Positions 8,228 to 17,303 of a stretch of 44,104 nucleotides of DNA are shown here, piece after piece (within the stretch, counting starts at the first letter, position 1; the number at the start of each line of letters is the position of its first letter). The notes under the pieces were generated by a model. It was not told where the DNA came from. It ran no database searches and was given only the letters and a program-made list of their open reading frames with translations. This DNA is from Okeania sp. SIO2B3 (GTDB taxonomy: Bacteria > Cyanobacteriota > Cyanobacteriia > Cyanobacteriales > Microcoleaceae). Made by a program: the position numbers and the translations under genes. Where the stretch lies: assembly GCF_010672525.1 (NCBI RefSeq), contig NZ_JAAHGH010000059.1, positions 1 through 44,104 of the forward strand. The letters are read 5' to 3'.

Positions 8228-9829
8228 CTACGATAACAATACTGACTGTTGATAATTAGGATTATAATTAGGTAAAACTTCTACGCTAGGTTGAGTAACT
8301 CGTAAAGTTAAGGATAGTCTAACTTTACCGCTAGTATTACATACAGAGCGATGAATAAGTTCATCTGTAAACATCACAAATTGACCTGGTTTGAGAATGA
8401 CGGGTACTGAATTTTCTGCCAATTTTTCTGTAACTTCAAAGAAATTATTGCCACTAAAAGGGTCTGTAATTTTTACAGATAAATTGTGGTCTTTTTTAGC
8501 ATTTGGTATAAATTCAAAGCCATTAAATTTATTGACTTCAGTCAGAGCAATATAAACATTAATTGTTTTACCTACACCAGAAAGCAATTTTGGATAAGAG
8601 TCTCTGTGCCACAAGGGGATTAATTGTTTTGCGGGATAATTTACCCAGAGTTCAGAACGCCATAATACTAATTTTTCTCCTAAATATTCTTGCAATTTTG
8701 CTAATAATTTTTCATCCTGACATATTTTCCAAATTTTAGGGGAATCAAGATGTCTTTCCATGTGAAATTCTTGTTTCCAAATTTTAACTAATAATAGAAA
8801 TGCTGAACCAAGTTTCAATTTCCATAAAAAATTTAAAAAGCGTAAAAATAATAATTTTCCTGGAGGTTTTGGTAAGATTTCTGCAAAAATTGTTTTGGTA
8901 ATTTGACCAATTTCTTGACTGTCTAGTTTGAGAGTGTAGGGACCGGAGATTCCAGAATAATTATCATAATTAATTGTTTCGTTAATTGTTGTATTCTGGC
9001 ATCCACTCCAGAGTAAACTTCTTTCCCAAAGTTGTTTTGCTAGATCAATATCTGTTGCTATTTTTGGCAAATGAATTTCCTGGGTTTGGGAATCAAAAAA
9101 CTTACCACTTATCTCTTTTAGTTGACTAGACTGGGCACAGAATAATGTACTATTTGCACATTTTTCTGGAGAAATTCCTAAACCTAAATATTTGCTCAGA
9201 CTATGCCAAATTGTAATATTAGATTGTACAAATCCTGGATGAACAGGATTAACAGTTACATTTGTATTTTCTAATTTTCTGGTAAGTTCAGTTGTCAACA
9301 GCAATAAACATAATTTAGAGACAGAATAAAGTTCTAAAAAGTTGAGAGATGTTTTTTTGACTAATAAATTCCAAGGAATAGTTTTTGGTTTTAATGCCAA
9401 ATCGGAAGCCACCATAATAATTTTACTAAAAGCAGAACTCTTGAGTTTTTCTAACAAAAGATATGTCAGTAAAAAATGACCTAAATAGTTGGTACCCCAA
9501 ATTAGTTCAAATCCTTCTTGAGTAATACCTCTTTGATTAAAAATTCCAGCATTGTTAACTAAAATATGTAGAGGAAGTTGCCTAGCTACAAACAAATCAA
9601 CAAATTGACGAACTGAATCTAAAGAAGCTAGATTTAAAGGTAAAAACTCAACGTTTTTATTGCCACTAACTTGACGAATATAATCTACAGCTTTCGTGGC
9701 TTTACTAATAGAACGACAGGCAATAAATACATGACATCCAGCTTTGGCCAAACCAACAGCAGTCATTAAACCAACACCAGAATTACCACCCGTAACAATA
9801 CATACTTGATTTTGTAAATCTTGATTCAT
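8228..9829 (-). CDS. Fusion of short-chain dehydrogenase/reductase and phytanoyl-CoA-dioxygenase-like domain
   Basis: This is a 533-aa two-domain protein. Residues 1 to about 290 are a short-chain dehydrogenase of the retinol-dehydrogenase/protochlorophyllide-reductase type. They show the nucleotide-binding TGGNSGVG, the NNAG motif, a Ser in MVASD and the catalytic YSVSK. Residues from about 310 to 533 resemble Fe(II)/2-oxoglutarate oxygenases of the PhyH group. They have WHRDSY (the HxD iron ligands), a distal His in DELIHRS and an Arg in VRLSLTLRV fit to bind 2-oxoglutarate. Both active sites look complete. The enzyme could hydroxylate and oxidise or reduce the same substrate in sequence; the substrate is unknown. 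There are no biosynthetic neighbours. The ribosome binding site is weak. Confidence 0.85.
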   Translation of the reverse strand: MNQDLQNQVCIVTGGNSGVGLMTAVGLAKAGCHVFIACRSISKATKAVDYIRQVSGNKNVEFLPLNLASLDSVRQFVDLFVARQLPLHILVNNAGIFNQRGITQEGFELIWGTNYLGHFLLTYLLLEKLKSSAFSKIIMVASDLALKPKTIPWNLLVKKTSLNFLELYSVSKLCLLLLTTELTRKLENTNVTVNPVHPGFVQSNITIWHSLSKYLGLGISPEKCANSTLFCAQSSQLKEISGKFFDSQTQEIHLPKIATDIDLAKQLWERSLLWSGCQNTTINETINYDNYSGISGPYTLKLDSQEIGQITKTIFAEILPKPPGKLLFLRFLNFLWKLKLGSAFLLLVKIWKQEFHMERHLDSPKIWKICQDEKLLAKLQEYLGEKLVLWRSELWVNYPAKQLIPLWHRDSYPKLLSGVGKTINVYIALTEVNKFNGFEFIPNAKKDHNLSVKITDPFSGNNFFEVTEKLAENSVPVILKPGQFVMFTDELIHRSVCNTSGKVRLSLTLRVTQPSVEVLPNYNPNYQQSVLLS

Positions 9830-10264
9830 AACTTACAGCAGTTTTCGAGTCTTGGAGGTACAAAGTTTTATTGCCCCAGGGAATAGGGAACAGGAAGTAT
9901 AACAATAATCTTACAACTGTACCTCAATATTGACAATGAACAATTAATAATTGCCTTTCCTTATAGCTGATTTATAAAGTAAACATTAAGAGGCTGGATG
10001 CTCTACAGTGCAAAGGTTTGGTCATATATAAGCCTTTGGGCATAATTTCCAACAAGCCTAGTCGAGAAAGAGGTGTAAACTAAGTTTACAAATTCAGTTC
10101 TAAACACGCTAGGAACCAAATAAATGATACCTAAAATCACTCGTCTCAATCAACATCAGTTAGAAGTTTTTTCGTTTGCTTGTAAGCATTCAGGTATATC
10201 AGATATACAGTTAATAATTTTGAAAGCCAGATAAAGCACCCGGTCATCATAAAAAAAGCAATAT
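9830..10264. other. Intergenic region upstream of the fusion gene
   Basis: No gene is seen. The stretch includes the promoter side of the minus-strand fusion gene and a TTGTAAGCATTCAGG fragment (about 10178) related to the ends of the inverted-repeat element at 13351-13600. Confidence 0.45.
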
Positions 10265-10410
10265 GTAATTATCAAAAAGCAATAGATTGAGCAATTCGTA
10301 ATTATCAAAAAGTAATAAATTAAGCGATTCGTAATTATCAAAAAGCAATAGATTAAGCAATTCGTAATTATCAAAAAGCAATAGATTGAGTAATTCGTAA
10401 TTATCAAAAT
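10265..10410. repeat. 33-bp tandem repeat, four copies plus a partial
   Basis: GTAATTATCAAAAAGCAATA-type units begin at 10265, 10298, 10331, 10364 and (partial) 10397, with small differences between units. A 33-bp period is 11 codons, so the minus strand reads as an 83-aa ORF with a repeating Ile/Thr/Asn/Tyr/Cys/Phe 11-mer. No ribosome binding site or homologous protein supports translation, and I treat it as a minisatellite. Confidence 0.85.
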
Positions 10411-10568
10411 TTAATTATATAAATAATATACAAATTAACCGGATTTTTTCAAAATATATAGATAGTTTGATTACAAGTCTAATAACCTGATTTAATATTG
10501 CTAATACTGTTTTAGTTTGACAAAATTAGAGTTTATTAGGAACTTACAAAATTAAACAAAATTAATCT

Positions 10569-10793
10569 ATGACTAGACCTACACCCACTACTACAAAAAA
10601 ATATCAAAAAATAACCAGCCTATTAAGCTTAAACAGACTGGTTGAGGTTTTAATTGTCTCTTTAATCTCATCTAGCATAACTTTGCAGGTTCAACCAAAT
10701 GGTATCCAATTACAGGTTAAACCTAACGAAGTAATAATAGACGTTAATACGTCTAGTAAATCTTTAGCAATTCGATCTTTAGAAAATCGATAG
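10569..10793 (+). CDS. Small hypothetical protein with one hydrophobic segment
   Basis: I do not recognise this 74-aa ORF. It has a Thr/Lys-rich polar start, a hydrophobic stretch VEVLIVSLISSSITL (about 27-41) and a beta-like tail with two similar phrases (VQPNGIQLQV and VKPNEVIIDV). There is a TTGACA at 10517-10522 but no good -10 partner and only a weak ribosome binding site. A perfect 10-bp inverted repeat just downstream (10805-10837) could end its transcript. It may be real but the evidence is thin. Confidence 0.35.
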   Translation: MTRPTPTTTKKYQKITSLLSLNRLVEVLIVSLISSSITLQVQPNGIQLQVKPNEVIIDVNTSSKSLAIRSLENR

Positions 10794-10804
10794 AATTGTC
10801 GATC

Positions 10805-10837
10805 AGATGAATTCTTACTGCCAATAGGAATTCATCT
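10805..10837 (+). terminator. 10-bp inverted repeat after the small ORF
   Basis: AGATGAATTC (10805-10814) pairs perfectly with GAATTCATCT (10828-10837) across a 13-nt loop, about 12 bp after the ORF stop. There is no T tract, so termination is only a possibility. Confidence 0.3.
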
Positions 10838-11097
10838 TAAGCTAGATAATTTATATTTGTCCTAATCACTATAAACACTCTATAAAAGTAATCAGCAAGG
10901 AGGAAGGTAAATTAACTCTAAAATATGCCGTTAAAAATTTATCGGAAATTCACTTCTGTAGGATGACCAAATCCCTTTTGTTCAGGTACTAGAGGCTTGA
11001 GTATTTCCCATTATTTATATCTAAAAGTTAACTTTTTGAGAAAACCACAAAAATAGGGAACAATAATTATTATCAGCTGAAATTGAGGCAAATATTT
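10838..11097. other. Upstream region of the alpha/beta hydrolase gene
   Basis: This is AT-rich spacer with no ORF or strong promoter match. TGAGG at 11084-11088 sits nine bases before ATG 11098 and is the probable ribosome binding site. It therefore overlaps the alternative in-frame TTG at 11083. Confidence 0.45.
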
Positions 11098-12864
11098 ATG
11101 AATAGGCATCGTTATGGATTTTTACTAAGTTTACTATTATTAGGAACAGGCTTAATATTATCAATTATATTTAATCCTACTATCGGTATTGAAGTAACAT
11201 CTATAAATATTGAAATAGACTCTCAACGAAATTTAGTCAGTCGTATCTATACCCCCACCACAGCAAAACCTCATCCAGTAATATTGTTGTGTCATGGTGT
11301 CAACAATAGCAAAGAAATGATGACACCTTTAGCAGTAGAATTGGCAAGACATGGAATAGCAGCGATCGCTTTTGACTTTGGCGGTTATGGCGAGTCTTAT
11401 TCACTGAAAAATAGAGAAAAGTCTATAGAAAACTTAGACAAAAACACCAAAGCAGATGCTAAAGCAGTTCTCGCATACATTCGCGATCGCCCAGAAATTT
11501 TTGACCAAGACCGCATTGGTATTCTTGGTCATTCTATGGGTGGTGCAACAGCATTAAAGTTGGGGCAAACAGAAGAACTATTGCGCTCGACAATTATTTT
11601 AGGTATGAGTGGCAGCGCTACTATCACTACTCCTCGAAATCTATTTTTGGGCGCTGGTGTATACGAACAAATTAACCCTCCTGAAGATTTACGAATTATG
11701 TTGCAGCAAGCAACGGATAGCAAAAACTCTGTTTGCATCAACGACAGTAATAATATTTGCGGTAGTTTCAGTAATGGTACTGCTCGACTGTTAATAATTT
11801 CTGGCACTGCTGACCATATCATTGCCACCTACGACCCACAGTTAATGACGGAAGTTATCAAGTGGGTGCAACGTAGTTTAGATGTTAATTCTGCTAAGGA
11901 GGTAAAATTAGCTGCACCCGGTTTAATCATTTCTATGTTATTAACATTTGCAGGTGGTATTGCTTCTGGTGTTTGTGTATTGCTCCGACCTGATGAAAAA
12001 ATCAGAATGCAGACTACAGAAACGAGAGGAGAAAGTTTGGTAGAAGAAATATATTTTCGTCAGATCAAAAAAGCAGCAACGTTAAAAGTACAGTTATTAT
12101 GGCGACGTTGCGTTACCTGGTTATTGGCAATACAAATGACCGTTATTTGGTTGATGGCAATAAGAGGTCTGGCACTGACCAGAAGCGCGAGTAATATGCT
12201 GGTGTTTTGTTATGTTTTGCAACTGTGTAGTAATTATGCTTTACGTCGTTCTGACAAGTTGACTTCTATTTTGCGAGTTGTCTGTTTATATGTTTTGCTT
12301 TTGATAGTGGCGTTTTTATTGCCGACATTATTATGTGGAGTCAATGAAATTTTAACTACGCCAAATTATCTGGTAAATTTACCTCAATTTTTGCTCCAGT
12401 GGCCGTTTTTTGCCTTCTATAACTACACCATAGCAGCTAAACTAATTTTGATTCCTACTTATACTTTAGAGTTACAGGTTAGTTGGTTATTTGTATTATT
12501 AGTGTTGTTAGAGTTGATGTGGTCTGGGATAACTTTGCTAATAGTGGAGCAAATTTTAGTGGGGAGTGTGAAATGGTTACGTCGTCCGTTTGTTTTCACT
12601 GGAGTGAGTAATATTTCCCAGAAACAAATTGGTTTATTAGGGTTATTATTGTTGGCTTTTTTCGGGGTATTGTATCAGCGAGCGAGCGACGGTTTATTGA
12701 TAGTAGTAATGAGTAAAGGAATATTAGCATTACAGATGCTTGGATTATTTTTATTTTTGCCTATAGGAATTATTGTGGTTACTGTTAGGTCTTTCTGGTT
12801 TCAAAATTTAGAGTCTCTATTAAAAGAAGAGGGAAGAAGGAATACCGTTTCACGGAAGTTATAA
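11098..12864 (+). CDS. Alpha/beta hydrolase with polytopic membrane C-terminus
   Basis: I take ATG 11098 as the start because the ribosome binding site TGAGG overlaps the alternative TTG at 11083. The protein is 588 aa. An N-terminal membrane segment (about 7-24) leads to an alpha/beta hydrolase domain (about 35-265) with the oxyanion-type HGVNNS, the nucleophile elbow GHSMGG (about 145-150) and an acid-type SGTADH (about 235-240). A normal catalytic His downstream is not obvious. About eight hydrophobic segments follow (275-575), so the hydrolase is anchored in a membrane. The last residues (RRNTVSRKL) are encoded by the first copy of a 69-bp direct repeat. Substrate is unknown; esterase- or dienelactone-hydrolase-like activity on a lipid or envelope compound is only a guess. 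Confidence 0.8.
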   Translation: MNRHRYGFLLSLLLLGTGLILSIIFNPTIGIEVTSINIEIDSQRNLVSRIYTPTTAKPHPVILLCHGVNNSKEMMTPLAVELARHGIAAIAFDFGGYGESYSLKNREKSIENLDKNTKADAKAVLAYIRDRPEIFDQDRIGILGHSMGGATALKLGQTEELLRSTIILGMSGSATITTPRNLFLGAGVYEQINPPEDLRIMLQQATDSKNSVCINDSNNICGSFSNGTARLLIISGTADHIIATYDPQLMTEVIKWVQRSLDVNSAKEVKLAAPGLIISMLLTFAGGIASGVCVLLRPDEKIRMQTTETRGESLVEEIYFRQIKKAATLKVQLLWRRCVTWLLAIQMTVIWLMAIRGLALTRSASNMLVFCYVLQLCSNYALRRSDKLTSILRVVCLYVLLLIVAFLLPTLLCGVNEILTTPNYLVNLPQFLLQWPFFAFYNYTIAAKLILIPTYTLELQVSWLFVLLVLLELMWSGITLLIVEQILVGSVKWLRRPFVFTGVSNISQKQIGLLGLLLLAFFGVLYQRASDGLLIVVMSKGILALQMLGLFLFLPIGIIVVTVRSFWFQNLESLLKEEGRRNTVSRKL

Positions 12865-13048
12865 CTCAAAACTCAAAACTCAAAAATAAGATTTTATAGC
12901 AGAAAAAGGAATACCATTTCACGGAAGTTATAACTCAAAAGTCAAAAGTCAAAAATAAGATTTTATAGCAGAAAAAGGAATACCATTTCACGGAAGTTAT
13001 AACTCAAAAGTCAAAACTCAAATTTTATAGCAGAAGAAGGAAGAAGGA
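12842..13048. repeat. 69-bp direct repeat, three copies, overlapping the hydrolase 3' end
   Basis: Units begin at 12842, 12911 and 12980 (ATACC(g/a)TTTCACGGAAG, then TATAACTCAAAA, ending in GATTTTATAGCAGAAAAAGG). The spacing is exactly 69 bp, with the third copy shortened. The first unit contains the stop codon and last codons of the hydrolase gene. A related TACCATTTCACGG phrase lies at 4657. Confidence 0.9.
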
Positions 13049-13350
13049 AAAATATTGCGTTGTCTGAGTTTTAAGCTCTTGAGCTGTCCTAACTTTTCCT
13101 TCGACTTCTATATCAGCTTAGTTTCGTGCCTTGTGCGTAAGTCTTGATCGAATTAATTTTTCCGAAATTTATTAACAGTTTAATGTAGTTAAAATTGACA
13201 AAATATAATCATTTAATTGATGCTAAGATTCGCCAATATTTTTAAACAAAAACAAAGACTATTGAACAACTATATTTATTTATAAGCAAAAAAAATGAGT
13301 ATTTCAAAATATCTATATATACCCATTGTGGCTGAATTAATTAAATACTG

Positions 13351-13600
13351 TGTAAGCATTCAGCAGTCAGCTAACCTCATAAGCGCAGAACTGCGGACTT
13401 CAGTTATCAGCTTTATAGAATTAAAAGTATGGAAAAAGTCCATCACTTAACCTTAGCAGTCTATCGAACCACATCTACAATTTCCCTCCATATAGTTGAA
13501 AATGTAATAGAAGTTAAATAAATGCTTGTTTCATTCATTAAAAAGCTGTTTGCGCAGCATTCCGTAGGAAGAGCTGACCGCTAATAGCTGAATACTTACA
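13351..13600. mobile_element. Inverted-repeat element with TGTAAGCATTCAGC termini
   Basis: TGTAAGCATTCAGC (13351-13364) and GCTGAATACTTACA (13587-13600) are inverted with one mismatch in 14. Further GTCAGCT / AGCTGAC similarity follows inside each end. The 250-bp interior has no ORF. It contains the 23-bp dispersed repeat at 13548-13570. Single-end fragments of the same family occur near 945 and 10178. Confidence 0.6.
13548..13570 (+). repeat. Dispersed 23-bp repeat, copy 2 (forward)
   Basis: GTTTGCGCAGCATTCCGT then AGGAA, inside the 13351-13600 element. It is identical, in reverse, to the copy inside tnpA at 35830-35852. Confidence 0.85.
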
Positions 13601-13643
13601 ATATTATATACTAAAAATACTGAGGTGCCTGAGGAAATAAAAT

Positions 13644-14387
13644 ATGACAATACAACTTCCCTTATCCCAAACTAACTCAGAAATAGTTTATCCAGATAGC
13701 GATGGACAACCCATAGCAGATAATACAATTCAATTTCGTTGGATTACAGTTATTCATTATAATTTAGCTTGGTTATTTGCAGATAATACTGAAGTTTTTG
13801 TGGCAGGAGATTTACTTTGGTATCCGGTAGAAAATAATCGTAAATTACGACAAGCGCCAGATGTCATGGTGGTTTTTGGAGTGCCAAAAGAAGACCGAGG
13901 TTCTTATCAACAATGGAAAGAAAATAATATTGCTCCACAAGTAGTATTTGAAATTCTTTCTCCAGGAAATACACCTAAAGAAATGGAGCGTAAATTATTA
14001 TTTTATGACCGCTATGGAGTGGAAGAATATTATTTATATGACCCGCAAAAAAATAGTTTAACGGGATGGTTACGTTCTGAACTTTTCCTAGAAAGAATTG
14101 ATGAAATAAATGGTGTTGTTTCGCCTAGGTTAGGAATTAGGTTTGAGTTAACAACAGAAACACTAATTTTGTACCGTCCTGATGAACAACCATTTACAGA
14201 TTACATTGAAGTGCAGCAACAACTTGAGGTGTCAGAAAATCGTGCTTTAGAAGCAGAAAGTCGTGCCACTGTTGCTGAAGAAGAACTTCAACAGGAACGT
14301 CAAGAGAAGGAAATTGTTCAAGAGCGCGCTAAACGGTTAGAACAATTATTACGAGAAGCGGGTATCGATCCAGAAAGCAATGGATAG
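13644..14387 (+). CDS. Uma2 family (DUF820) PD-(D/E)XK nuclease-like protein
   Basis: This 247-aa protein belongs to a family greatly expanded in cyanobacteria and related in fold to restriction endonucleases. Typical landmarks are visible: QAPDVMVVFG (the conserved Asp), PQVVFEILSPGNT (the catalytic Glu-x-x-Ser phrase), KEMERKLLFYDRYGVEEYYL (the catalytic Lys region) and YDPQKNSLTGW. The last 60 residues form a Glu/Arg/Gln-rich coiled coil. GAGGAAATAAAATATG supports the start. It stands just upstream of the PEP-CTERM membrane protein but is probably unrelated to it. The cellular role of Uma2 proteins is not established. Confidence 0.9.
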   Translation: MTIQLPLSQTNSEIVYPDSDGQPIADNTIQFRWITVIHYNLAWLFADNTEVFVAGDLLWYPVENNRKLRQAPDVMVVFGVPKEDRGSYQQWKENNIAPQVVFEILSPGNTPKEMERKLLFYDRYGVEEYYLYDPQKNSLTGWLRSELFLERIDEINGVVSPRLGIRFELTTETLILYRPDEQPFTDYIEVQQQLEVSENRALEAESRATVAEEELQQERQEKEIVQERAKRLEQLLREAGIDPESNG

Positions 14388-14466
14388 GTTGAATTTTGAG
14401 AGAAAATAGGCGTTCGCGGAGCGTTGCGTCAGCAGTATCGCTAAATAATTTGTAGGAGTAAATTTT

Positions 14467-17262
14467 ATGAAAATTAAAAAATTTCTGAATCTGACTTTTT
14501 ACAGTATCTTTTGGGTCTGGAATGTGACATTTTTGGGAGCTGTATATTTCTGGATTTTGCCAACTATTGGATGGTCTTTAATTGAAGATACTTTCTCTGG
14601 TTTAATTCCCAGTCAATTTTTAATTACTTTCATTGGAATAGTAGTAATTCCTACTGTTTTTACTATCATTGGTGGATGGCGGTTTCGGAAACAACCTCTG
14701 CAATTAATTCGTTTATTTTATGGGGTTGAAGCTCCCTTATTTTTACTCTGTCTTTTACGTTTATTCGTACTGCGAGAACTTACTCAAGCTAGCACTTTAA
14801 TTTTAGCCACAATATTCATTAGTATTATCGCTTTTGGTCTGGAAATGTTAAATGGTTATGCTAATCAAAATCGGTTATTATCATGGCTACAAATGTTTGC
14901 CCACACTCTAATGTTATTAACAGGTTTATATGTGGGAGCATTACTACTATTCTATGCCGTGCCAGTATCCGTAATGTTAGTACGAGAATTTTTCTCATTT
15001 TACTGGCTTCTAGGAATTATTGCTGCTTTAACTTACTCTCCTAGCGATGTATTTCTATACCTCTTCTTGTTATTTATATTGGCTTTAACAACAACTTTAT
15101 TTGTGTTTATGCCCTCAGCATTAGCCAGTTTATACGTTCATTCTGGACAAAAAATACTCAGAATATTTGCTAATCAATATAGTCATCAACGTACATTTCA
15201 GGGAATTATTGCGGTAATAACTGCCTGGATGATTTTGTTTGTTTCATTTCAACAACAACCCCAAGTTGTAGCTTTTCAAATGTTAGATTTACCAGTCAGA
15301 AATGAAGGCGATCGCCAAGAACTTTTAGCTAATTCTAATTTAATTAAAGATGGATTAGTCAATGCCTATTTATCCTCATATCGTTATCTCGGTACAGCCG
15401 CCCAAAGTAACCAAATTCGGATTATGTATAGAAGCACACTTGGCTTACCAGAATCGATAAATCAATCATTACAAAATTACTTCAATCATCTAATTTCACC
15501 ATTCTTATATCAAGGCTCTTCTAAAGACAAAGAAAAAGCAGGAAAACTATATAGTCAATTTTTCGATACTCCCATCCAAAAAGGAGAACAAAAAACAATT
15601 CTTCAGGCTATCCAATCAACAGCAAATCGAGATGAAGTTAAGGCGGGATTATTAAATATTGGTCAACAAAAAGTCTGGCTAAAAGAACAAGAAATTACAG
15701 TGACAGAACATGGAGACTGGGCAGATATAGAACTATATGAAATTTATGAAAATCAAACCTTTGAACCCCAAGAAATACTCTATTATTTTACCCTTCCAGA
15801 AAGTGCAGTTATTACAGGTATTTGGTTAGGTGATACTGACAACTTAGAAAAACGTTTTCCTTTCAAAGTTTCGCCCCGTGGTGCAGCTCAAAAAGTTTAC
15901 ACTTCCCAAGTACGACGAGAGCGACCCGTTGACCCCGCACTCCTAGAAAAAGTCGGACCCAGGCAATATCGTTTACGAGCATTTCCCGTACCAGCAAAAT
16001 TGTCCGCAACCCAACAAGAAGAAAACCCCGAACAACCCACTCAAATGCACCTGTGGTTGACTTATCAAGTAATGGCACAAAACAATAGTTGGGCATTACC
16101 GCAGTTGACAGAAAAACGCAACATATATTGGAATAAAGACACTCAACGAATGTACAACGCCGAGTTTGTCAGAAATTATCAAGAAACATGGTTGCCACCC
16201 ACGGTATCAGCGATCGCCGAACAAACTCCCCGACAACATCAGATAAATTTCCCTAACAACTACAGTATTTCTGCTCAACCCCTAGAAACACCAGAGGAAT
16301 TTTTAGTAGAAAGCGGACGTTTTGCAGTGGTACTTGATACTTCCTATAGCATGAAAGCTCAAACCAAAGAACTCAAAAAAACAATTAACTCCTTGCTGGA
16401 AAATGGTTTTGGAGACCTGAGTTTTGGCAATGGTGATGCTGACTTATATCTGACTAATGTTACACTGCCACCCGAACGCATTGACGATATTAGTCAGTTT
16501 GATGTAGAGAAAGTAACATTTTTCGGTACACTCCAATACAAAGAAATGCTGGAACAGTATCTCCAGTTACGAGGTGACACTCGCTACAAAGGAGTAATAT
16601 TGGTCAGCGATGAAGGTAGTTATGAATTATCTAGAAACAACAAAGAGATGCCAAATTTATCTGCACCTTTGTGGATGTTGCATTTAGGTACGATGCCGCC
16701 TGCTTATGATGATGCCACATTAAAATTGATTCAACAAAGTGGGGGTGGAGCAGCAACAAAACTTGCCCAAGTCTTCCAACAAGTGACCGCAAAATCAAAT
16801 TTCGGAGAATCTGTTGTCAGCGTTGCCGATGGTTATGCTTGGTTTCTGGAGAAAAAATCTCGTGGGGAAACGACAGAAGATAATTTTGCACCTCTGGCAG
16901 CTCAACAGTTAGTTTTGGGGTTGAGTAAACAAATGAACTTAGAAACTCTTGATGAATTAGATACTATTCACGCGATCGCCAAAACCTATAAAATAGTCAC
17001 TCCTTATTCTTCCATGATAGTTTTAGTTAACGACGAACAACGGGAAGCACTCAGACGCGCAGAAGCAGCAGCAGACCGTTTTAACCGCAAAGTTGAGGAT
17101 GGCAAGGAGCAGTTAACTGACCCCAATAACCCATTAGAAAATGTAAGTGTACCCGAACCTGGTATGGTATTAGGAATGGTGGTAATGGGAATAGGGTTAT
17201 GGGTAAGTCAAAACAAGTTAAAAGTCAAAAGTCAAAAGTCAAAAGTAATTTCTGACAACTGA
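14467..17262 (+). CDS. PEP-CTERM family integral membrane protein with VIT and vWA domains (TIGR02921-like)
   Basis: This 931-aa protein starts with seven to eight membrane segments (about 8-265). A region resembling a VIT domain follows (about 390-560, with YEIYENQTFEPQEILYYFTL and RVFPV-like RLRAFPVPAK). Next is a von Willebrand A domain with an intact MIDAS motif (VVLDTSYSM, about 620-630) and LVSDEGS near 715. The C-terminus has a PEP-CTERM signal: VPEPG, hydrophobic VLGMVVMGIGLWV, then basic residues. PEP-CTERM tails are processed by exosortases in proteins bound for the envelope. No exosortase gene lies in the window. TAGGAGT eight bases before ATG supports the start. The final KVKSQKSKVISDN is encoded by an AAAGTCAAAAGTC repeat running off the gene. 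Confidence 0.88.
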   Translation: MKIKKFLNLTFYSIFWVWNVTFLGAVYFWILPTIGWSLIEDTFSGLIPSQFLITFIGIVVIPTVFTIIGGWRFRKQPLQLIRLFYGVEAPLFLLCLLRLFVLRELTQASTLILATIFISIIAFGLEMLNGYANQNRLLSWLQMFAHTLMLLTGLYVGALLLFYAVPVSVMLVREFFSFYWLLGIIAALTYSPSDVFLYLFLLFILALTTTLFVFMPSALASLYVHSGQKILRIFANQYSHQRTFQGIIAVITAWMILFVSFQQQPQVVAFQMLDLPVRNEGDRQELLANSNLIKDGLVNAYLSSYRYLGTAAQSNQIRIMYRSTLGLPESINQSLQNYFNHLISPFLYQGSSKDKEKAGKLYSQFFDTPIQKGEQKTILQAIQSTANRDEVKAGLLNIGQQKVWLKEQEITVTEHGDWADIELYEIYENQTFEPQEILYYFTLPESAVITGIWLGDTDNLEKRFPFKVSPRGAAQKVYTSQVRRERPVDPALLEKVGPRQYRLRAFPVPAKLSATQQEENPEQPTQMHLWLTYQVMAQNNSWALPQLTEKRNIYWNKDTQRMYNAEFVRNYQETWLPPTVSAIAEQTPRQHQINFPNNYSISAQPLETPEEFLVESGRFAVVLDTSYSMKAQTKELKKTINSLLENGFGDLSFGNGDADLYLTNVTLPPERIDDISQFDVEKVTFFGTLQYKEMLEQYLQLRGDTRYKGVILVSDEGSYELSRNNKEMPNLSAPLWMLHLGTMPPAYDDATLKLIQQSGGGAATKLAQVFQQVTAKSNFGESVVSVADGYAWFLEKKSRGETTEDNFAPLAAQQLVLGLSKQMNLETLDELDTIHAIAKTYKIVTPYSSMIVLVNDEQREALRRAEAAADRFNRKVEDGKEQLTDPNNPLENVSVPEPGMVLGMVVMGIGLWVSQNKLKVKSQKSKVISDN

Positions 17263-17303
17263 TAACTATAGCGATTTTCAAATTAGGTTGTAAAATTGTA
17301 TCC

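Larger units (their letters stand above)
13049..13643. other. Intergenic region upstream of the Uma2 gene
   Basis: No gene is seen. The stretch contains an inverted-repeat element at 13351-13600 with a copy of the dispersed 23-bp repeat inside it. Confidence 0.55.

Noticed and set aside
10156-10407. 83-aa minus-strand ORF with an Ile/Thr/Asn-rich 11-residue repeat
   Set aside because: It is a translation of the 33-bp minisatellite; no start signal or related protein recognised.
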